A DNA stretch of 64,000 nucleotides from Salegentibacter echinorum (GTDB lineage: Bacteria > Bacteroidota > Bacteroidia > Flavobacteriales > Flavobacteriaceae), in NCBI RefSeq assembly GCF_900129445.1, contig NZ_FQVT01000005.1, forward strand, positions 1 through 64,000, given 5' to 3'. The notes below the pieces were generated by a model that made no database searches, had not been told where the DNA came from, and saw only the letters and a list, made by a program, of their open reading frames with translations. The translations under genes were made by a program, and so were the position numbers. Positions 61,601 to 64,000 of the stretch are shown piece after piece (position 1 is the first letter of the stretch; the number at the start of each line of letters is the position of its first letter).

Positions 61601-62811
61601 GCCGGGGTTAGTACAGATTGCGCACTACCGGTAATTCCAAAAGGGTTAAAATCGTTATTCGCATTATCTGGAAAAGCACCGGCAGGTTCATTAAAAAATC
61701 CGGCAGGAACATTTTTTAGCCCTATATTTCCTTCGGCATTTGCTTCCCCCAAATCCTGAATCCCCACAATATTCCTGGTATCGGTAAGGTTTTGCACATT
61801 ATTCGTGCGATTAGTTACCCATACCTGCACCCGTTTTATTTGAATATTGGAGTTTATAAAAGGATAATCTTTTAGCGCTTCATCATAATGATCCCTAAAA
61901 TAATGTGCCAGAAAGAAGTGACGGTCCTGATCGTAATCTAAAGCAAAACGTTCAAAATCTTCAACCGTAGAACCACCTTCCACATTCACCGTTCTTCGTT
62001 CTGATTTTTGTTCAGAAAAAACTCCGGTGATGCGGGTTTTCCCAAATTGCAATTCGGTTTTAAAACCAAACAAACTTTGAGCCCCCTGCATTAAGGCATT
62101 ATTTAGCGGCATATTTACGTTCCCTACTTCAATTTTTCTAATTATATCATCTTCGGTGGGCGTGTATTCCAGTTTTAATTGATTCTGAAAATCGAAAGTA
62201 GATTCGGTATCATAGTTTGCGGTAATCTGAAGTCGTTTTCCAACCCTTCCCAGCAAACTCAAACTGATACGCTGATCGAAATCGAAAGTAAGGTTACTCC
62301 TGTTTTTTGGAGAATAAGCGGGATTATCCTGTTTGGTATAAAGTAAACCAAGGTCCATTTCTACAGATCCCTGCGGAACAATATTAATTTCTGTCCCTCC
62401 AAAAATGCTTTGAAAGAAGTCATTATTTACATAAAAATCTGGTAATAAATCCCGTTGAATTTCATCTGCGCCTTCTTTTCTACCTTCCAGCGCATCGGTT
62501 TTTAACTTAAAATAATCCCGCATAGATTCTTCCATGACGAGATCTTCATATTGTTTTGGCGTTAAAATTAGTGGAATAGTTAGATCTAAATCCCCAAGTT
62601 TCTCGCGATATATATAGCGGTTTAGAACAGGGTCGTATTCGTACTTAGAGGAAATTAATTGTGAATCTGGCAAAGAAATTTCTCCCAACTCATAGCCGGT
62701 TTGTGTAGTATCTTGCGGAGTCTCCTGTGCTGTAGAACTCAATGAAAGCATCAAAGAAAACAACAAGGTGAGCCTAACCGAAGTTGACAATTTCAGGTAA
62801 TTTTGCCTCAA
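55645..62811 (-). CDS. sprA: T9SS outer-membrane translocon protein SprA
   Basis: A 2388-residue giant beta-barrel, the size of SprA/Sov. Signal peptide MRQNYLKLSTSVRLTLLFSL plus MLSLSSTA. NLTFDFDQRISLSLLGRVGKRLQITANYDTESTFDFQN and RNKSIIRYLDLETSQVVSGQDIWRINFKTDYAISNNLTAIFYYEHNFSEY are recognisable at the two ends. It forms the export channel of type IX secretion, needed for gliding and protein secretion. The start is a TTG at 62811, 4 bp after ruvA. gcvH and a VanZ-like gene follow on the same strand. Confidence 0.92.
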   Translation of the reverse strand: MRQNYLKLSTSVRLTLLFSLMLSLSSTAQETPQDTTQTGYELGEISLPDSQLISSKYEYDPVLNRYIYREKLGDLDLTIPLILTPKQYEDLVMEESMRDYFKLKTDALEGRKEGADEIQRDLLPDFYVNNDFFQSIFGGTEINIVPQGSVEMDLGLLYTKQDNPAYSPKNRSNLTFDFDQRISLSLLGRVGKRLQITANYDTESTFDFQNQLKLEYTPTEDDIIRKIEVGNVNMPLNNALMQGAQSLFGFKTELQFGKTRITGVFSEQKSERRTVNVEGGSTVEDFERFALDYDQDRHFFLAHYFRDHYDEALKDYPFINSNIQIKRVQVWVTNRTNNVQNLTDTRNIVGIQDLGEANAEGNIGLKNVPAGFFNEPAGAFPDNANNDFNPFGITGSAQSVLTPAIRDVATVENGFGGVQVSEGLDYVKLENARQLQPNEYNLNSELGYISLNQRLSNDEILAVAFQYTVNGKVYQVGEFANDGVNATGDANPTPNPGQDPNTNLRVNKNLVVKMLKSTITNVEEPVWDLMMKNIYNLGAYQLEREDFRMNILYTDPQPLNYIKPTNDGAVPLPEDVAETPLLRVFNLDNLNTNNDPINGGDGFFDFVPGLTIDPENGNIIFTSVEPFGKHLFDELDNNPNAGVEDYDNPETWNANQEKYVFRSLYRTTKTQAEQEDADKNKFQLKGRYTSGEVDGIRIGFNLPPGSVTVTAGGRVLQEGVDYVVNYELGRVQIIDEALLASDIPIQVNTENNALFGQQTKRFTGLNVEHQFNENFLVGATYLNLREKPLTQKANYSYEPINNSIFGFNLNYSTEVPFFTRLVNKLPNIDTDVPSNFSVTGEFAYLQPGSPAVNDFEGKATTYIDDFEAAQTSIDINSPLSWELSSVPLGYGGELANGNINVGNKRAKMSWYTIDPIFYSRNRPSGISENDISSYATRRVSLNEIFPNTDVAQGQAQVIYTMDVSYYPEERGPYNFNPAASNNSLPNPGESFGGMMRGVNTTNFEQSNVEFIEFWVMDPYIYEENAGKSGGSINFNLGNISEDVVKDGRKQYENGLPKDGGAQNTIATELAKVPADQSLVYAFDSEGQQRINQDVGYDGLSDAEEAVKFPNFAGLPDPAADNYQYFLDAEGDIVSRYRNYNGIDGNSPTEVGDTNRGNTTLPTAEDVNRDNTMNTIDSYFEYEIPFYPGMDVNNNQYITDEKKSQVTMRNGQEIPVRWVQFKVPIYEPTDAKGGIADYRSIRFMRMFLSDFKDETLLRFGTMELVRGDYRRYTRNLRDKGNIPENQNTLFEVSAVNIEENENREPIPYVLPPGVFREELYENNTNVRQNEQSLSLRVCDLVPQDARAVYKNFQIDMRQYKNLEMFLHAEGLQGKSPLKDEQLVAFLRIGTDFSDNYYQVEIPLTPTSFGAQTAEEIWPEVNKMELPLELLQRVKTSVLGDPSLNAGNLNFFTENLEVIDEEESYEMGQLRLGIKGNPSFGNVRMLMLGVKNGTPTNGVQDICGEVWFNELRLSDLDNEGGWATIINMDTNLADFATVAATGRKSTVGFGTIEQGPNQRSRENSQQYDVVTNINAGQLLPKKWGVKIPFNYSRGEELITPKYDQEYLDLELDTRLADIVDPAEKERVKRQSQSYTKRQSFNLIGLRKERTGKAKPMPYDIENFVFTTSYNQVDHRDFEIEEALDQNVRVGATYEFNFEPKKVEPFKNISALDSSDYYSLVRDFNINLLPSNINASSNILRQYTQQKFRSTELSEEDISLPILYQRNYLFNWEYGINYNLTNSLSFNFNASNNRIVRNYIDERGFADNNIGIWDNFFSIGEPDVHFQNLQVNYELPFNKIPVLDFIKATYSYTGDFQWRRGSKIYDNLEDVPDIGNSVQNSSSHQINANLDMERLYSYLGLEKKTNKTGQTIKQRSVGVPTLDANKDPEVEETTKAPVKKTSKGHNTLVDIATIVSRVQVNYRQNEGTFLPGYTRGIGFMGTLKPSTAFIFGLQDEVRYMAARRGWLTTYQNFNQQYSTLKNEQLDFKASLATLPDLTIELNANRNYSENYSENYRVDQSSMQYEALTPYNYGNFNISTILIKTAFNQSTEESSKTFETFRANRLEIARRLARKHGLDPGDTDEDGYPKGLGKTSQAVLLPAFYSAYAGKDPGKIKLGAFRDAPLPNWDVKYTGLMRIGWFRDKFRRISINHGYQSNYTINQFQTNLDYDPENKFETNQAGDFKNPMLYSNVVLTELFTPLFRVDLETKNAIQLLAEVRKDRMLSLSFDNNLLTETTGNEYIFGAGYRIKDLRIATGLGGTNRILSSDLNFKADVSFRRNKSIIRYLDLETSQVVSGQDIWRINFKTDYAISNNLTAIFYYEHNFSEYAVSTAFPQTTIRSGITLRYNFGN

Positions 62812-62815
62812 AGTC

Positions 62816-63397
62816 TTACAAGTTTTTAAGCGCCTGTTTTATAATAGATTCTACGGAAGGATTTACCGAATCTTTAACAATCTTATCTACCACCCGGGTC
62901 GCTTGCTTGCTGGCAAAACCCAAAGTCTCTAATGCAGATAACGCTTCTTCTTTAATTGTATTGTCTTGAGGAACAAAAATCTCATCTTCCCCATATACTT
63001 TTAAAATCTTATCCTTTAGATCTAAAATTACCCGCTGGGCTGTTTTGGCACCAATTCCTTTTACACTTTTTATCGTAGCAACATCTTCGTGTGCAATAGC
63101 TTCCTTTACCTGGTTGGGTTCTAAGGAAGAAAGCATGGTTCTCGCAGTGCTGGTTCCCACCCCTGAAACAGAAATTAATAATCTGAAAATTTCCCTCTCA
63201 GATTTCTGGAAAAAACCATACAAGGTATGCGCATCCTCCTTAATCTGTAAATGGGTATAAAGCGTAATATCCTCTGCATCTGGAAGTAATGAAAAAGTGT
63301 GAAGGGAAATATTTACCATATACCCAACTCCACCGCAAGAAATGACTACATAGGTAGGGTTTTTCTCAACTAATTGACCCTTTAGATGATGAATCAT
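62816..63397 (-). CDS. ruvA: Holliday junction branch migration protein RuvA
   Basis: A 193-residue protein: MIHHLKGQLVEKNPTYVVISCGGVGYMVNISLHT, then helix-hairpin-helix motifs LISVSGVGTSTARTML and IKSVKGIGAKTAQRVILDLKDK. It tetramerises on Holliday junctions and brings RuvB. Domain III (residues 145-193) is the UBA-like RuvB-binding tail. sprA begins 4 bp downstream. A -7 box lies upstream at 63418-63425. Confidence 0.95.
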   Translation of the reverse strand: MIHHLKGQLVEKNPTYVVISCGGVGYMVNISLHTFSLLPDAEDITLYTHLQIKEDAHTLYGFFQKSEREIFRLLISVSGVGTSTARTMLSSLEPNQVKEAIAHEDVATIKSVKGIGAKTAQRVILDLKDKILKVYGEDEIFVPQDNTIKEEALSALETLGFASKQATRVVDKIVKDSVNPSVESIIKQALKNL

Positions 63398-63417
63398 AAA
63401 ATTGTAACTTAAGACTT

Positions 63418-63425
63418 CAAATGTA
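63418..63425 (-). promoter_or_regulatory. Candidate ruvA-sprA promoter -7 box
   Basis: Minus-strand TACATTTG matches TAnnTTTG and lies 20 bp before the ruvA ATG. No clear -33 TTG was found, so only half of the promoter is supported. Confidence 0.4.
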
Positions 63426-63516
63426 ATGAAATATACTAAGCTAAGTCGTTAATATATCGGTTTGTAGCGTTCTCGTATATTTTTTTATAGAATTGAGGCA
63501 ATTTAAGCGAATGTTT

Positions 63517-63540
63517 AAGCCCAAAATTAGTTTTGGGCTT
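63517..63540. terminator. Hairpin between ruvA and maeB
   Basis: Perfect 10-bp stem AAGCCCAAAA / TTTTGGGCTT with a TTAG loop. It could be the terminator of maeB, now separated from it by the repeat at 63541-63704. There is no long T run, so it is only a candidate. Confidence 0.5.
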
Positions 63541-63704
63541 AATACCAATTTAACGCTATAATGACGCATTAAAGCTCGTTCATTTTCTGCTCTATTTCCT
63601 TGCTCATAATTTCCATAGCTATGGCTATGCAAACCAATCGCAGCGTCATAGAACAAAAAAGCAACTTCGCTTTATTTGCGACTTTACAAAGTTAAATTGG
63701 TATA
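63541..63704. repeat. MITE-like element with 13-bp inverted ends
   Basis: ATACCAATTTAAC (63542-63554) and GTTAAATTGGTAT (63691-63703) are exact inverse copies bounding a 164-bp stretch. A 71-residue minus-strand reading (63441-63656) begins inside it and extends beyond it past ruvA-side sequence, but has no known family. The sequence, including CCATAGCTATGG (63613-63624), reminds me of dispersed repeats in marine bacteria; this is from memory. It sits 15 bp after the maeB stop. Confidence 0.65.
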
Positions 63705-63718
63705 AACAAGCTCAAATC

Positions 63719-64000
63719 TTATTTAGCCCGCTTCTGCTTTTCCTGAGCATCTACTACCGTTACCGCGGTCATATTTACAATTTCTTCAACGCTCGCACCA
63801 AGTTGAAGAATATGTGCCGGTTTACGCATACCCATTAGAATAGGCCCGATAGAATCTACATCATTCAACTCTTTTATAAGCTTATACGTACTGTTTGCTG
63901 AATCCAGGTTTGGATAGATTAATGTATTTACTTTTCTCCCGGCTAGCTTAGAGAAAGGAAATTTACTTTGCAACATTTCTTTATTTAATGCAAAGTCACT
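63719..64000 (-). CDS. maeB: NADP-dependent malic enzyme, C-terminal part (5' end off window)
   Basis: The frame stays open from the right edge and ends at 63719; the visible 93 residues are the C-terminus. GPILMGMRKPAHILQLGASVEEIVNMTAVTVVDAQEK is the ending of the phosphotransacetylase-like domain in MaeB. MaeB oxidatively decarboxylates malate to pyruvate with NADP. The N-terminal malic-enzyme half is outside. A MITE-like element follows 15 bp after the stop. Confidence 0.85.
   Translation of the reverse strand, partial: SDFALNKEMLQSKFPFSKLAGRKVNTLIYPNLDSANSTYKLIKELNDVDSIGPILMGMRKPAHILQLGASVEEIVNMTAVTVVDAQEKQKRAK

Noticed and set aside
63441-63656. A 71-residue minus-strand ORF across the MITE-like element
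   Set aside because: It runs through the repeat end and hairpin, has no known family and no promoter, so it is treated as part of the repeat.
1-64000. CRISPR arrays, tRNA or rRNA genes
   Set aside because: No regularly spaced direct repeats or cloverleaf and rRNA-like sequences were seen.

Overview
The window looks like a chromosomal piece of a member of the Flavobacteriaceae (Bacteroidota), probably a marine relative of Gramella, Salegentibacter or Zunongwangia. The genus is inference from memory. The family call rests on the T9SS/gliding genes porG, sprA and a remB-like gene, the order porG-uppS-bamA-skp-skp-murI, a bacterial mevalonate pathway, and Bacteroidota promoters (TTG-N18/19-TAnnTTTG). 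No tRNA, rRNA or CRISPR array was seen.

Region 1 (1-5.75 kb) is accessory DNA. An IS66-family element (tnpA, tnpB and a tnpC cut by the window edge) abuts a run of small genes, all on the minus strand. These genes are separated by long imperfect fold-back sequences whose ends share a GTTRnnnnC-like core and its inverse, so the run resembles an integron cassette array. The cargo is a secreted unknown protein, a membrane-anchored pentapeptide protein, a pair of unknown proteins and a HigBA toxin-antitoxin pair. No integrase is visible. This is the best candidate here for an undescribed system.

Region 2 (5.8-10.2 kb, minus) holds isoprenoid genes: mvaD, then mvk-ubiA-guaD. A toxin-antitoxin pair sits between mvaD and mvk, and its toxin is broken by two homopolymer frameshifts. 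Region 3 (10.7-15.4 kb) holds tspO, a YhiN-like flavoprotein, a GDPD phosphodiesterase, a DUF421 membrane protein, and an overlapping paiB-DUF1989 pair. Region 4 (15.8-24.5 kb, minus) holds clpX-clpP, tig, a four-TM protein, a FadL porin with a GDSL lipoprotein, an alpha/beta hydrolase and pdxJ.

Region 5 (24.6-37.7 kb, plus) holds a CBS protein and nadK, then the envelope cluster porG-uppS-bamA-skp-skp-murI (T9SS, lipid carrier, outer-membrane assembly, peptidoglycan). After it come a three-domain Nfu protein, dodecin, a DUF255 thioredoxin-like protein and an MscS channel.

Region 6 (37.8-51.6 kb, minus) holds tsaB, a MacAB-TolC-like export operon with two adaptors and two permeases around one ATPase and one TolC, and a cytochrome oxidase accessory cluster (cyoE, two subunit III genes, subunit IV, a thioredoxin-fold protein, SCO, DUF420). 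Region 7 (51.8-64 kb, minus) holds a RemB/Wzi-like barrel, tonB, vanZ-like, gcvH, sprA (2388 aa), ruvA and the 3' end of maeB, with a MITE-like repeat between maeB and ruvA.

Operon calls rest on short gaps or overlaps on one strand. Functions are from recognised motifs and remembered family features; no database search was run.
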